The translations under genes and the position numbers were made by a program. Shown here one piece after another: positions 1 through 11,211 of a stretch of 64,000 nucleotides of DNA. Under the pieces are notes generated by a model. That model had not been told where the DNA came from. It did not search any database and saw nothing but the letters and a program-made list of their open reading frames with translations. Source of the stretch: Symbiodinium natans (lineage: Eukaryota > Sar > Dinophyceae > Suessiales > Symbiodiniaceae); NCBI GenBank assembly GCA_905221605.1, contig CAJNDS010002277.1, positions 209,001 through 273,000 on the forward strand, given 5' to 3'. Position 1 is the first letter of the stretch. Each line of letters opens with the position of its first letter.

Positions 1-2402
1 GACGGTCGTGAACTTCTTCTTGCGGTTGTAGCAAGAGGGGGGGTGTGGCTGGTTATCGCGAAAAGTGTTTGGATCAGGTTTGCGGGCTATATAGTGAGGG
101 GCGAACCATGAAGGTTTTTGCTTTGGCCGAATGCATTCTGAGTGCTGCTAGATCCTGTTGGAACTTCGCTGTGCTGCTGCAAGCAGCGCGTCACGACAAG
201 GGATCGAGCCGTGATTTGTCACACAATTTGGAGCGACAGATCCACCACTCACAAAGCTGAATAGGAAGAGATTCCGTTCACACTCGCCACAGAGTCTGGG
301 AGCATGTCAGTATGTTGCTCTGGCGGTCGCAGCGGCATTCAACATCTTGTGCTCTGGCGAGCCCCATCACAAATATCACAGAAGCCTCCGGCCTGCGCCA
401 AGAGCGAGCCCAAGATCGGCAGTGTCTTCTTTTGAGAGCCAAGATATCCGAAGTCGGCTTGTGGCCTGAGCTTCTCGTGGAGCTCAGAAGGGCCGAAGAA
501 AACTCTGAAGGCCCCCAAGTGTGCGCGCTTGTATCCGGAGTTCTCCGGAGTGACATCAGCACAGGAGGTGTGCAATGAATCCGACTCTGAGTTAGCATAT
601 TCATGGACAATCTGACATTTTTTTGCTTTCTGGAGGAGTTGGCAGGGATGGCCGCTGCCTTCAACGCCTGCGAAGAAGAGAGGCCGGCTAAGGTATGTAG
701 GAGAATATCCGAATATCCAGGAGAGGGAAGACGGTGGCAATGCGGAAGCAGACCCTAGGCTTTTGTTGGTGTACATGTTCCGTATAGTGGAGGTCCCGTC
801 AAGGCCGCGCCGAAGTAGCCTCCTAGGATTTGTAGAGGCTTCCAATGGTTTCCCCCTTGAAAGTGGGGTTCCGTCATTCGAAGCTACTCAGAGTCTCGTT
901 TGTTTTTGTTATGATGCAGAACTTGGGGGGGGGGGGTGAATCCATCGTGCAAGAGATAGGGTGAGATTGGCGACCACCAAGAGAAGCAGCGCTGTCCCAA
1001 CAAAAACACCCACCCCGCACCAACCTAAAGCCAGCGAATCTCAGGCTAAGGGCCGCCCCAGAATCGAATTTTCAGTTACGAGCGCCCCCTTTGAATTCAA
1101 AGGGCGAAACCCAGTCAACACCAAAGCTGCTCCTGTGACCCCCTTTCCTGCACCTCAGGGTGGTTCCGGTTCCGTTCCCCCCTAAGCCCTAGACCCCAAA
1201 CCCTCCACAACAGCTAGACAGACAAGAAAGCGGGCATTCTTCCTCGTCCTCCCCAGGGCTCCCCCCTTGGATAGAAGCCGAGGCCCAATCCTGGTCCGGA
1301 GGGCCGCTTGGCCAAGTCTTCCGACCTGGAGTCGGGGTTGCTGCACCTCGGAGAAAAGAGAAGTTGGGGTGCATGGGTTCTTGCCTCGGGTCAAGCGTGG
1401 GAGTTGGGGCTGAGGGTTAGGGTGATCGTAGGGTGTTTAGGTAGAACATACCTTTGCAGCTGTAGAATTCTGCAGACTCTTTTATACAAGAGTGGGCAGT
1501 TGTGTCGAGTTTATCCCTTGCCTGCATAGTGGTGAAGCTGCATTCACGCTTCTGCCCTTGGCGTTCCGATCATTCCGATGGGATTACCTGACACGTCCTC
1601 CACATGGAAAGATTCTCCGGCTCTGTGCCTTTTGCTTCTGCCAGGACATTTGGTGGGATCTACTTCGTTGAGGAATGGCGCAAAATCATGAAGAAGCTGA
1701 AGGCGAATGTTCTTTTTTTGCTGGGTGGGCACCGGCCTTCATGTGGCTTGAAAGTAGATGCCGCGCTGCCAGGCACGAGGGCTCCAGCACTCGAAGCCTG
1801 GCAGAACCAAGGAGCACACATCTTGAATTTGTTTCAGCACTGTGGGACAGCAAAGGAGCTCCAACGGAATCTGCTTCTTCGAGTTTCTCTTCACAGCACG
1901 CCGCATCAGGGAGCGCGAGTTAAAGGCAGTTGCAGCAGCTCGGCAAGCGGGGCAGCACACACTGCAGTTAACATGGCATGCATCTCCAGTGGGAAGCCTC
2001 TGACGATTCTGCAGATGCGAGCTTCTTCTGCATTGGGCTTCGGCCATTCACTAGCTTCCGAAGTCTGAGGACGAGTTCGATGCCCTTGACACGGACCGAG
2101 AAGGTCTGATCTCTGTCCAAGTTACCTGGCCAAGCTAATGCGTCGGAACAGCGCAGGCCCCCCCCCCCCCCCCCCGCCCCGTTCCCCCCGCCCCCCCTGT
2201 CCCCCCCCCAAAAAAAAAACACAAAAAGCACAGCTGCAGAGGCATTGCGTTCACTGTGCCAGCCCATGGGCTTCACCTTGGTGGCCTCGGAGATGGCGGA
2301 GTTCTGCAAAATCAAAGGACCTCCCCGGTGCGGATGGCCCCGAGGAAGTAGGAGCTCCATAGAAGGTAAAATGATGTCAGTTGAACAGAACTTCAAAGAC
2401 AG
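1..2402. other. mostly non-coding leader region
   Basis: I see no convincing gene here. The longest frame (minus strand, 339-845, 168 codons) has no recognisable domain and overlaps open frames on the other strand. Degenerate relatives of the CCCTAAA heptamer occur near 1185-1205 and 1405-1440, and a C-rich homopolymer tract lies near 2158-2215. It is probably intergenic or intronic DNA. Confidence 0.4.
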
Positions 2403-2575
2403 TTTGAGTACGACATAGTACGACTGGAGAAGACTGGCTACTTGGGACCCGAAGGCGGCCTCTGAACGCAGTAAGCCGCGAAGGACTGAGCCCGGACAGC
2501 ATGCTGACTGTGGAGGCTGCGTGGGACTTTGTTCAGACGCTTGGCCTGAGAAACGACAGATCTGTGCAGCTTTGA
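2403..2575 (+). CDS. candidate coding exon with a frame change
   Basis: After an AG at 2401-2402 a frame reads FEYDIVRLEKTGYLGPEGGL and stops at TGA 2463-2465. A second frame, offset by one base, reads SREGLSPDSMLTVEAAWDFV and onward to TGA 2573-2575. Both halves have protein-like composition and adjoin each other, so this may be one exon with an indel or two exons of a decayed gene. No family is recognised. Opposite-strand frames here are short. Confidence 0.3.
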
Positions 2576-3780
2576 GGCTTTGGAGCTTTGGAGGGGGATC
2601 GACAGTGTTTCCAGGATGAACTATGAGAGGTTTGGCTCGTGCCGTGTTCCCGTTGTCTGAGTGTAAGGAAGGATCACTGCCTTCACGTGTTTTTGGACTA
2701 TGACATGCGCAGTGCAGTTAGTGTTTCGGTGCTCGGAGGATTCGGTGCCCAAGAAGGAGAGAGAGAAAGAGCACGTTCGGAGTGTGGGGTTGCACGTAAG
2801 CAAGAACGCGACCAAAAGTCAAGCCGCTTGTAAAGGCCGATCACGTTGAATCAACATTGAAAACCTGGATGAGAAGTGTCGCAAATCTACACTGTTTCTC
2901 TGCGCGCCACGATCACATGGTCGGGAGGTTCCAAGTACTGCAAATTGTGCACCATTTTCTGCCGCAGACTGGAGCTTACATTTGTTTTTAGACTTGTCGA
3001 ACATGGTGGTGGCCACATGGGTCGCAGTTGCCAAGCTGCAGGTCACGGTTTCTTTTGCCTAAGTTATTCTTGAGTTCTACTAAGCTGCTTTTTGGGAGGA
3101 GACGCTGGTTAGGACTCCTAGAACATGGTTGTTGATTACCGCCGTTTTTGCCACCAGAAATGCCGCATGCCTTCATGACGCCCCCCCCCGCCCGCCCACT
3201 CACCCCCCACGCACCCTCATAAGAAACCGGACAAGCAGTGCAGTCTGAGCCAATCGTGCGGTCGTGTGCGATCGTTGAGAAAACGATGATACATCTGCGA
3301 CTAAGCCGACGACTACGATTACCACACGCGGTGCGGGTACAATAGGACCCTGAGCGAATAGGACGGTTTGGCTTCAGGGCTTGTTCACCTTGGGAGGGCT
3401 CTTGTTGCAACCTTGAAGCCATGACATCCATGGGCCCTTTAATCGCTGCAGAACTCTCTGCACCCGCTCAGGCAGGTGCGCAGCTGCCATGGCTTCACGC
3501 ATGTGGAGAGGGAGCCTGGTCTGTGCGGCGTACTGTCTGTGTGTGGATATATCCTGGCTTGGTAAAGTATCAGGAGGAGCTGCTCCAGAGCTTCCTACGC
3601 TTTTCGGGTGGGAGTGGCGAGCTGGCCACGATGAAGGCTGGTAGGGGCCGGGAAGGTGGGCATCGGGTTTGGGCGTCGGCTGCAAGTCGGTGGACCCAGA
3701 CAGTGTATAAGTCAAGTACGTGACCTACATAAGTGCATAGTACAGGCAAATAAGTAAGTCTGAGAATCAACGAGTTTTGC

Positions 3781-4400
3781 TATATGTATATGTATGTATG
3801 TGTATATATATATAATTATATGTGTGTGTATGTATGTATGTATGTATGTATGTATGTATGTATGTATGTATGTATGTATGTATGTATGTATGTATGTGTG
3901 TATGTGTATATATATATATATTCGTATTCATACATGCATATATATCTATATATATATCTATATGTACGTAGATATCTGTGTATGTGTATGTGTGCATGTG
4001 TGTATGTGTGTATGCGTGTATTCTTGCACGCGTGTATGTGTGTATGCGTGCACGCGTGTATGTGTGCATGTATGCATGTGTGTATGTGTGTATGTGCGCA
4101 TGTGTGTATGTGTGTACGTGTGTACGTACGTACGTACGTACGCATGTACGTATGTACGTATGTACGTATGTACGTATGTACGTATGTACGTATGTAGGTA
4201 TGTAGGTATGTAGGTATGTAGGTATGTAGGTATGTAGGTATGTAGGTATGTAGGTATGTATGTATGTAGGTATGTATGTATGTATGTATGTATGTATGTA
4301 TGTATGTATGTATGTATGTATGTATGTATGTATGTATGTATGTATGTATGTATGTATGTATGTATGTGTGTGTGTGGGTGTATGTATGTATGTATGCATG
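3781..4400. repeat. long compound ATGT/ACGT/AGGT microsatellite
   Basis: About 600 bp of tetranucleotide repeat: (TATG)n at 3830-3897, TATA-rich interruptions at 3907-3960, TGTGTATG variants to 4125, then ACGT, ATGTACGT and GTAGGTAT blocks, then (TATG)n again at 4258-4370. Every frame on both strands is open because the unit contains no stop codon. The 80-210 codon frames here (MYVC or HTYI repeats) are artefacts of the repeat, not genes. Confidence 0.95.
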
Positions 4401-4569
4401 TACTGGTGTCGTTATTGTTGTGTTATTGTCGCTGCGATCGTCATTGTTGTTTTCAGCGCCTTCGGCATCATGTTCATCTTTGGGGGCGCGTCAGGTCATG
4501 GAGCTCCTGCAATGGTGACCTTGGGGCATTTGGGAACCCCAGGCCCTAAACCCCAAAGCCTGAATCTTG

Positions 4570-4650
4570 AACCCTAAACCCTAAACCCCAAACCCTAAAC
4601 CCTAAACCCTAAACTCTAAACCCTAAACCCTAAACCTTAAACCCTGAAAC
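4570..4650. repeat. internal telomere-type heptamer block (CCCTAAA)n
   Basis: Roughly ten copies of CCCTAAA with a few variants (CCCCAAA, CTCTAAA, CCTTAAA). This is the plant/alga-type telomere heptamer. It sits inside the window with unique sequence on both sides, so it is an interstitial block, not a chromosome end. Confidence 0.9.
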
Positions 4651-4825
4651 CCCCAGGAACCGAAATGCGACTAGAAGCAGCCCCAAGGCTGGGACTCGAG
4701 GGGAACATCGAGGAAGCCCGGGACATGCTCCGCCTCCCGACGCGTTAGAAGTTCAGCAAATATGTAGGAATTTTGCAGAAATTTTCAGGAAATTCTAGGA
4801 GAAGTTTAGGAAATTTAGGATGTTT

Positions 4826-5059
4826 GGCAAAGGAGGTCTGAGCCGGGACGAGCTAGCTGAGGCATGGTGGACTTCAACTTCAGTGGCACCTTGGACCGCG
4901 TGGAGTTCCTGCGGCTGATGCGGTCGCAGAAGGCTGTGGTGGTGCAGGCATTGTCCTTGGTGTCGAGCGGATTCGTGGCACAAGTTTCGACCAGGAGAAG
5001 AACCTGAAGGCCTACACCAAAGCGTATTCCTCCAACAACTTGTGCGAAGACATCAGCGA
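4826..5059 (+). pseudogene. EF-hand calcium-binding segment, apparently frame-broken
   Basis: Translation from 4864 reads MVDFNFSGTLDRVEFLRLMR. It fits the EF-hand loop consensus (D at position 1, N at 3, S at 5, G at 6, L at 8, E at 12), followed by a hydrophobic exit helix. The bases just upstream read GGLSRDELAEA, a good entering helix, but in a frame offset by one base. Downstream, a third frame (FDQEKNLKAYTKAYSSNN) continues to a TGA near 5077. Either a short EF-hand gene has accumulated indels or very short introns separate the pieces. The function would be calcium sensing. The EF-hand loop is clear; gene integrity is not. Confidence 0.45.
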
Positions 5060-5235
5060 AAGTGCCTTGGCTGCTTGACTTGGCGTGCTGGACACTTGTG
5101 CGGGTATCCTTTCATGAGCAGGTCGCCTGGTGGCTGCCCTCGCAGACTGTGCAGTGCATCCAGAGAAGCAAACTCTGCAGGACAGGGCTATCATCTGCCT
5201 TTCGCACTGTGGACATGAAAGGCCGAGCTTTCCCA

Positions 5236-5282
5236 CTCCCAGCCCTCCGCAGCCCTCCGCAGCCCTCCGCAGCCCTCCGCAG
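5236..5282. repeat. 10-bp tandem repeat (AGCCCTCCGC)x4
   Basis: Four near-perfect direct copies of AGCCCTCCGC, just upstream of the candidate exons beginning at 5394. Confidence 0.85.
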
Positions 5283-5393
5283 ATGTGCACGGTTCGGGAG
5301 CCGCAGAGGAGGTCCTGGCACGGAAGTGGAAACCTGGCGAGCCACTGACCTGGGAAGGGCGCCTTGTCCTTCAAATGACTTTTAGCGTCGCAG

Positions 5394-6634
5394 TGGCAGC
5401 TCTAGTCCTAGTCCTGCTCAGCAGACACCTGAAAGCAGGGTTCGAGCGTCAACCATCAACTTCGATCCCATGCAGCGCATCAAGCAGTGGCAGCTCGATA
5501 CAGCCAAGGTGGGTTTGCCTCGCCGAGGAGGCGCATGAGCGGAGGATAGCGGCGGTAATGTTGGACCCGCTTTTGTGGGGAGTTTGCCGGGCTTCTCCAC
5601 TTCGCTGCACTTCCACGCCTTTCCACACCTTTTTAAGATCGATTGCCGGCCCCCTTGTGGGTGGGGATTGCTGGGGAAGTGGTTCCTTTCCCTTTAAAGG
5701 CGGTAGCGATTGGGTCATCAGCTTAGAAAACATTTCATCTTGCGCCTCAACGGTCATATGCGACCATATGTCAAAATTGTAACCCACATCGGGAGGAGAA
5801 AGACTGGCAGCAGGAGTGGTACTAAATCGACCCAACGTCGAGCGAGTATAGATACCCCAAGGTGCGGAAGATGGCTCCAGTCTGGAAGCGCCGCCGCGCG
5901 GGGTTTTCCGAGGCTCAGGCTCGCAGCCCATGGCTTTGCCCCAATCTTCTTGTCAAGAAGCGCAAGTCGTTGGAGGGGAGTGTTGTCCAGGTGCGCAATT
6001 GGTAATGGTCCTTTTGTCATGGAGCCCCCCTTCCGCCGCCTGCTACTCACCAGGTCACAGAGTTGAAGGCGGCATACCGGGGCCCTGATTCCGTTCCCGG
6101 GAGAACTGGCCCGATCGTAGTGTCTGGGCATGACAGATTTTTTTCAGTACACTCAGTATGCTTCAGAGTTGTGCAGTCCCTGGAAATTAGGTCATGGCCG
6201 AACCGCGAAATCAGTTTAGGCACGTGATGCAGTCCGGGAAGTGTCGTGACATCCCCAAGGTCAGCGACTTGTTGTGGATGCTGCTCGATTCAGGTGCGGA
6301 GGGTTCCCGTGTCAAAAGATGCAGACACCCCGCAAGCGGGTGCCATGCAGCTGAGTACATTGCATGCCCTCCCTTAATCTCTTCAAGGCCAAAGTCTCTT
6401 GCTCTCCGGACAGGCATGCCAATCCACCGAGCCGAGGAACGAAGGGATTTCCACCAGGCAGTGCATGCCTGGTGCGATGGCCTTGCCCTTTCTGACGAAG
6501 AGCTGTCGGTGGTGCAGACTGACACGGCACTCTTTGGGGCTGTTGGCGCGGCTTCAAGCTGACAGGCCCTGGATCGTTGCCGGCAAGAAGCGCTGGAGGC
6601 GATGGGGCGAGGGGAGAGTCCACGAAGCCTTTAG
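5394..6634 (+). CDS. candidate multi-exon gene, four exons in matching phase
   Basis: Exon 1 (5394-5508) ends TDPMQ-like in FDPMQRIKQWQLDTAK before GTGGGT. Exon 2 (5847-5990, 48 codons) begins YRYPKVRKMAPVWKRRR and ends before GTGCGC. Exon 3 (6191-6293) reads VMAEPRNQFRHVMQSGKCRD and ends one base into a codon before GTGCGG. Exon 4 starts at 6414 after CAG with the two bases that complete that codon, then MPIHRAEERRDFHQAVHAWC. Phases agree across all three joins, which is the main support. Exon 4 meets TGA at 6560-6562; the same frame then continues protein-like (QALDRCRQEALEAMGRGE) to TAG at 6632-6634, so the first stop may be a mutation or the real end. No domain is recognised. Confidence 0.5.
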
Positions 6635-7199
6635 CCTTGGATGTGAAAAAGATCTGACAATTCCGACACCTCTTGGCTTCTTGCGCTCATCGAAAATGAT
6701 ATAACCCGCTAAGCTGCGCGAGGCCGGCACTCGGCCGGAGGAAGTGGGCGAGCTGGGTGCTGCGGATGCACAAGTCATTTGTTCACGGTTGGGGCATCGA
6801 ATTTGTTCTTTGGAAGCGCCATACATTGCGGGCGATTTTTGCCTGTCATAGTAAGAGGTTGGCTTGCAGCAGTTTCAGCGAATACTTGAAATTGTCAGAC
6901 ACGTAGGCCGCCTGCCATCTCGAAGGCAGTCCGGACCTTCACTTCACTCCGTTCCTTCATCTGCTCCGGGCGTATCTTGGAGCTAGTTGGTGCTGTTGAG
7001 GCTTGAGCGAAGTTTTTGAGGCACCTTCGCAGAATGAATTCTGTGCTAGTGGATCATGACGTGGTATGACAGTGGCATGACCTTCAAATAATGCGCCGAT
7101 CAAAGCTGTGGTCCGCTTTGTTCCATCTCATTCTGTCACAGGCATGTGCGCGTCTTTGAGCAGCGGCAAATCCAGAGGGAAGAGCTTGCAATGAGGCCT

Positions 7200-7320
7200 T
7201 GTATATGCACATATACCATGGACTTGTGTGTGAGTGAGTGTGAGCGAGTGAGTGAGACAGAGTGAGAGAGCAAGAGAGGAGAGACAGTGTGTGTGTGTGA
7301 GAGAGTGAGAGAGTGTGCGA
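7200..7320. repeat. GT/GA-rich low-complexity tract
   Basis: Mixed (GTGA)n, (GA)n and (GT)n repeats, probably intronic, between the exons around 6.6 and 7.5 kb. Confidence 0.8.
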
Positions 7321-7487
7321 GGGAGACGGAGTTGTTTTCCCGTTGCGACGAGAAGCCTACCTCGTGCAGACTTTGAGGGTGGGTGGGGGGGAGGTAGAAG
7401 AGGAGAGTGCTAGCGGGAAGAAACGAATGAAGGAACGGCGGCAGAGTGAGTCCAGCCGTCTTGCTGTGTGCGTAGTGGTGTGCTTAG

Positions 7488-8137
7488 CATGCTACGTCGG
7501 AAGTCGGAAGGGCGCGCCTTACGGTCCTTGTTCAGGAACGTGAGTTTCTCTGCAGAAGAGATTGCGGACCTTCGGTGCATCTTCAACCGACAGGTGTGAC
7601 CTTTCCAGTCTTGTTCAGTGAGCCCAAGCCCAGACTTGCAAAAGCTTGGATCCAGGTCAGAGTTCTAGCCGGGGAGAGGAAGGACGTTGAGGCAGGTCTG
7701 GTGCTTTGCGGTTTGTGCGGGGAGCAGTCTTGTCGCCAAGGTCCAGGCAGTCTGCCACCCTCTCAGCGGGGCCGTATTGAGCCTGTGCAACATCTCGCGG
7801 CTCCCCTGCTCGGAGGCAGTTGCAGGGGTTCAAACTCGGCCAGCTATTGCTCACACGTGGGCACGGTCAGCAAACAAGTCAAGTCCAATCACCGCACACC
7901 ACGCCACGCTAGTTGGAAGGTGGTGCACCTCGCTGGCTGTATCGGGGTCCGGATGAAGACATCGCAGAAGGACATGCCTCGCAGCTCAGTCGTTTGCGTT
8001 TGCATGTAGCTTGACGAACCTGCTTTTCAAGGGCTGGCCTCGTCTGAGACAGAGTGCTGAGGCTCCAGCGCAAGATCCGAGAGCTTTGTGGTCCTGTCGA
8101 AGGCTGCAGACACCTGGTGAAGCAAGACTTGCGCTGA
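7488..8137 (+). CDS. candidate 3' exons of a multi-exon gene
   Basis: Exon 7488-7593 follows TTAG, reads MLRRKSEGRALRSLFRNVSF and then an EF-hand-like helix (SAEEIADLRCIFNRQ), and ends in phase 0 before GTGTGA. Exon 7913-8005 follows CTAG, starts in phase 0 (LEGGAPRWLYRGPDEDIAEG), and ends before GTAGCT. A possible last exon from 8049 reads RVLRLQRKIRELCGPVEGCR to TGA 8135-8137, but its phase fits the preceding donor only if an alternative donor is used. These exons may belong to the 5.4-6.6 kb gene. The helix and the EF-hand segment at 4.86 kb hint at a calcium-binding protein; that is inference. Confidence 0.45.
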
Positions 8138-8496
8138 CCCAAGCTCCCAGCTCACAGGTCAGCGCAGCAGGCACCCATGTGCGTTGCATGCCGAGGCACG
8201 TTGCATTGTCAGCTTTATAAGAGTATATGCGTGACAGTTAAGGGGAGAAGGTTGAGAAAAGAGGTGCTACATCAATGTGTCGTGTGACGCGTCTTGCAAT
8301 GCATTTTTTGTTTCGAGATCTGAATGATCTGAAACATCTTAGCAACGTACCACTACCATGCTTGTCTCCCGACCCACTGATGAGGCTATCAGTGGGCTTT
8401 TTGCTTTCTGAGTCCCCAAGAGTCGTCAGGAAGGATGCGTGCATACCGACGTGAGAGGAACATGGCAACTCAGCGGGCGATCTCCAATCTTGCTTT

Positions 8497-8796
8497 TCAG
8501 TTACTGAGCAGCGAAAACGATGAAAAAGCTGACAACGAGCAGAAGCCGAGGACCAACCCATCTAAACCCAAGCAGTGGCTGAAGTCTGGCTGAGCTGGTT
8601 GGATTGGCTCCCCTAAGGAGTCAACCGAGACAAAATTTTTCATACACCGGCATGCGACCCTGAGGAGGTCTACGACTGCTAGAAGCTCTCCTTGCAGCAT
8701 ATGGCAGTGTATGGTGGTAGCAAATTGCAGGACCATACTGACCATAATTGTGCCACATGCCATGAGAGTGAAAATCTTGGGATTGCTGCTACCCAT
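8497..8796 (-). CDS. minus-strand ORF with a hydrophobic segment
   Basis: A 99-codon frame begins MGSSNPKIFTLMACGTIMVS, carrying one likely membrane segment near residues 10-28 and a mixed-charge tail. No domain is recognised. It could be an exon of a minus-strand gene, but the + strand is the coding strand for the best genes on both sides, so it may also be a chance frame. Confidence 0.25.
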   Translation of the reverse strand: MGSSNPKIFTLMACGTIMVSMVLQFATTIHCHMLQGELLAVVDLLRVACRCMKNFVSVDSLGEPIQPAQPDFSHCLGLDGLVLGFCSLSAFSSFSLLSN

Positions 8797-9354
8797 GATG
8801 TCCTGGATTGCTAGGTTCGAGTTTGATGGGTTTCAAAGCCCGAGGTTTGCATAGGAAGCAACATGGCCATCTGTCTTGGCACGTCATCCCTTGAAGGTTG
8901 GAGCAGAGTCATGCCACGCTGAAGCGGACGGCGATCAAGGCGTTTGGCCTGGCGGTTGCGAGCCACTTTTGCGTTCGAGTTTCGTCGTCTCTCTTCGCAC
9001 CCGAACATGTTTGGGAAGTTTGATGCGGAAAGGAGGTTGCCTTCAGTTTGTCTTCCCTCGCTTTCTTGAAAGGCTTGGACTTGGATTTCGCAGGGTTCCT
9101 GCACATCGTCAAGTGGATGACAGACTGCTACTTGGTCGCAGAGAGGGGAGAAGTCTTCTCTGAGAGCAGGTCAGGTTGATTCTTGATTGCAGGATTTAGG
9201 GTTTAGGTTTCAGGGTTTAGGGGGGTCTTTCCGCCAAAATCTGCAAAATTCGCCTCCTCAGGCAACTTCTGCAACATCAACGACGTTGCTGAGCGATGCG
9301 TTCAAGCCTGGCGCCGACCCTCCATTTAGAATGCATCCCATGGGGCGCCTTACC

Positions 9355-9460
9355 CCCCCAAACCCTAAACCCTAAACCCTAAACCCTAAACCCGAAACCC
9401 TAAACCCTAAACCCTAAACCCTAAACCCTAAGCCTTAAAACGTAAACCCTAAACCCTTTG
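9355..9460. repeat. internal telomere-type heptamer block (CCCTAAA)n
   Basis: About a dozen copies of CCCTAAA with variants (CCCGAAA, CCTTAAAA, CGTAAA). The same motif in the opposite orientation (TTTAGGG) lies just upstream at 9193-9222, so the two orientations flank a ~130 bp unique stretch. Confidence 0.9.
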
Positions 9461-9471
9461 TAGGCGCCCTT

Positions 9472-9840
9472 TTGTCAAGTTTGACACGAGGGGAAGTCCG
9501 AGTCACAATCTGCGTGCCGATGTTATTGTGCAACTTTGGTCTGAAGTCTGAACTTGCGAACTTCGTGCCTCGATTTGTACTGTTTGCAGTGACAGCATTT
9601 GCGCAAGCTTTGCCGTGGAGTTTTCAATATGGTGGAAGAATACCTTCCATTGAGGACCCCGGCCACCTCGCCGGCGCTTTAGCCGCGGAAGTTTTTTTGC
9701 AGAAGGGCAGCGCTGTTGTTCCAGCCGTCGCTCGAAATACTGGACCTCTCTCCAACAGACATGCTCCATCTGTTTTCCCGTGTGTGCTCGACGGGTGCTT
9801 AGCCAACAGCAGGTGCGATGGACTCCCTCTGAAGTTTTAA
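9472..9840 (+). CDS. unassigned ORF (122 codons)
   Basis: Open from 9472 to TAA 9838-9840, with no domain recognised. An antisense frame (9503-9886, 127 codons) is equally long and basic. One of the two may be an exon. Listed because the stretch is otherwise unexplained. Confidence 0.2.
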   Translation: MSSLTRGEVRVTICVPMLLCNFGLKSELANFVPRFVLFAVTAFAQALPWSFQYGGRIPSIEDPGHLAGALAAEVFLQKGSAVVPAVARNTGPLSNRHAPSVFPCVLDGCLANSRCDGLPLKF

Positions 9841-10141
9841 AGTCTCTGAACGCAATGGCGTGGTCAGACCTGAACAGCGGTGACACCCATTTGTGTTCCC
9901 CGGATCCTCGATTCGATCGTTCTGCGGCGAGGTAGTGTGTGGGTTTCAGCAGGCTGCCTTTACCCAGGCGACTGAGGGTGCACTGCGCAGGGCCCAGAAA
10001 CGGGGCACCTGTGACGGTGCGAGAGTGAGAATATGTCGTGCGAATTGCTCGTTGCTTGACTTGTTGACCTCATCTGTTCGACCAGCAGAACTAGCAATCC
10101 AGAAGGCTATGTTTCCCTCGGAATAGATATTGGAGGAATAG

Positions 10142-10270
10142 ATGTCTCCGAGAGTGCGAAGAGGCGCGCAATGCCGAATTAAGATGGACCTGACGGCCCA
10201 GCACTGGGCACAAAGAGGCTGGAAGCCATGGGGTCCAAATCAAGAATTAGGCGCGCAGCGCTGTGCTTGA
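10142..10270 (+). CDS. small ORF (42 aa) of protein-like composition
   Basis: ATG 10142 to TGA 10268-10270, beginning MSPRVRRGAQCRIKMDLTAQ and ending in a Trp-rich stretch (HWAQRGWKPWGPN). It may be a small gene or one exon. No family is recognised. Confidence 0.25.
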   Translation: MSPRVRRGAQCRIKMDLTAQHWAQRGWKPWGPNQELGAQRCA

Positions 10271-10798
10271 GCTTTTGAGCTTTGGACGACGGATTGCCTG
10301 AGTCTGCAGTGAATTAGATGGACCAAGTGGAAGAGCAAAAGCATGGACTCTGCTCGATTTAGACTTTTTGGCCAACTTTTGAAAAGGGCCCGCCAAGACT
10401 TTCAACATGCGAGTGGAGCCAGGGAATGGGAAGCCTCTGCACCTCCAGGGGAAGAAATGGTCCGAGCTGCTTGTGCCTGTCTCACAGGCTTTTCTGCCTC
10501 AGAGTGAGTTGCATGGAGCTGGGATGGATCCCAACATGACCCAATAAAACCTGACAGGGGCCACGGCGTGCCACGAACCTGAATACATAACGGACGCAGC
10601 GCGCGGCACGAGCTCCGAGCTGATGTGTCTGATCTATGTCGCCCTGCCTCTCTCTCTCTCTCGCGGTTTCTTGTCTCTCATCATCTGTCACGAAAGCTAG
10701 CTCTTTAGGAGCTTGCGGGAGTTCTTGTTTACCAGTTTGTTCTTGGGTCAAACAGCACTCAGGGGCCTTAATCCGATATATCGGAGGTTTAAGCTGCC

Positions 10799-10930
10799 AT
10801 GGGGGGGGGCCCCCCCCCCTCTGGGGGTGACCACACCACACAAGAAATCCTTGGAGGGTGGCGGACCCAAGGGGGGGGGGGGCCCACGTTCCCGATAAGG
10901 TGGGGGGGGGGTCCCCCCCCCCCCCCCTTA
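10799..10930. repeat. clustered G and C homopolymer tracts, hairpin-forming
   Basis: A G9-C10 run at ~10801-10820, a G12 run with GCCC near 10873-10888, and a G10-T-C15 run at ~10902-10927 lie within 130 bp. Each G-run is next to a C-run of similar length, so strong local hairpins or G-quadruplexes are possible. Open frames through here are Gly/Pro homopolymers and are not genes. Confidence 0.85.
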
Positions 10931-11211
10931 GGTCAGCATTGTTACTTATCATGTCAGGGCTTTGTCTACATGACTGAGCAGCGCGCCCTAGCTTTCGTTC
11001 GCCCTGCTCTCAAGTATAGTTTTGATGTATGTTATACTCTTCTGGTGATCATTCTCTTGTCCTGTCTCGTGTCTGTTTTGGGACGTGTCTGTAAAATCTG
11101 TCTCTATTCAAACTTTCTGGGTCTCATGACTTCCTGAGAGGCATGAGTCAGCGTTTGCTTGACATTGCGAGCGCTCATCCTCCTAATTGTCTGCACTTAT
11201 GATACGCATAC

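Noticed and set aside
3767-4399. Frames up to 210 codons on both strands (His/Thr/Tyr/Ile or Met/Tyr/Val/Cys repeats)
   Set aside because: They are translations of the tetranucleotide microsatellite, which has no stop codon in any frame.
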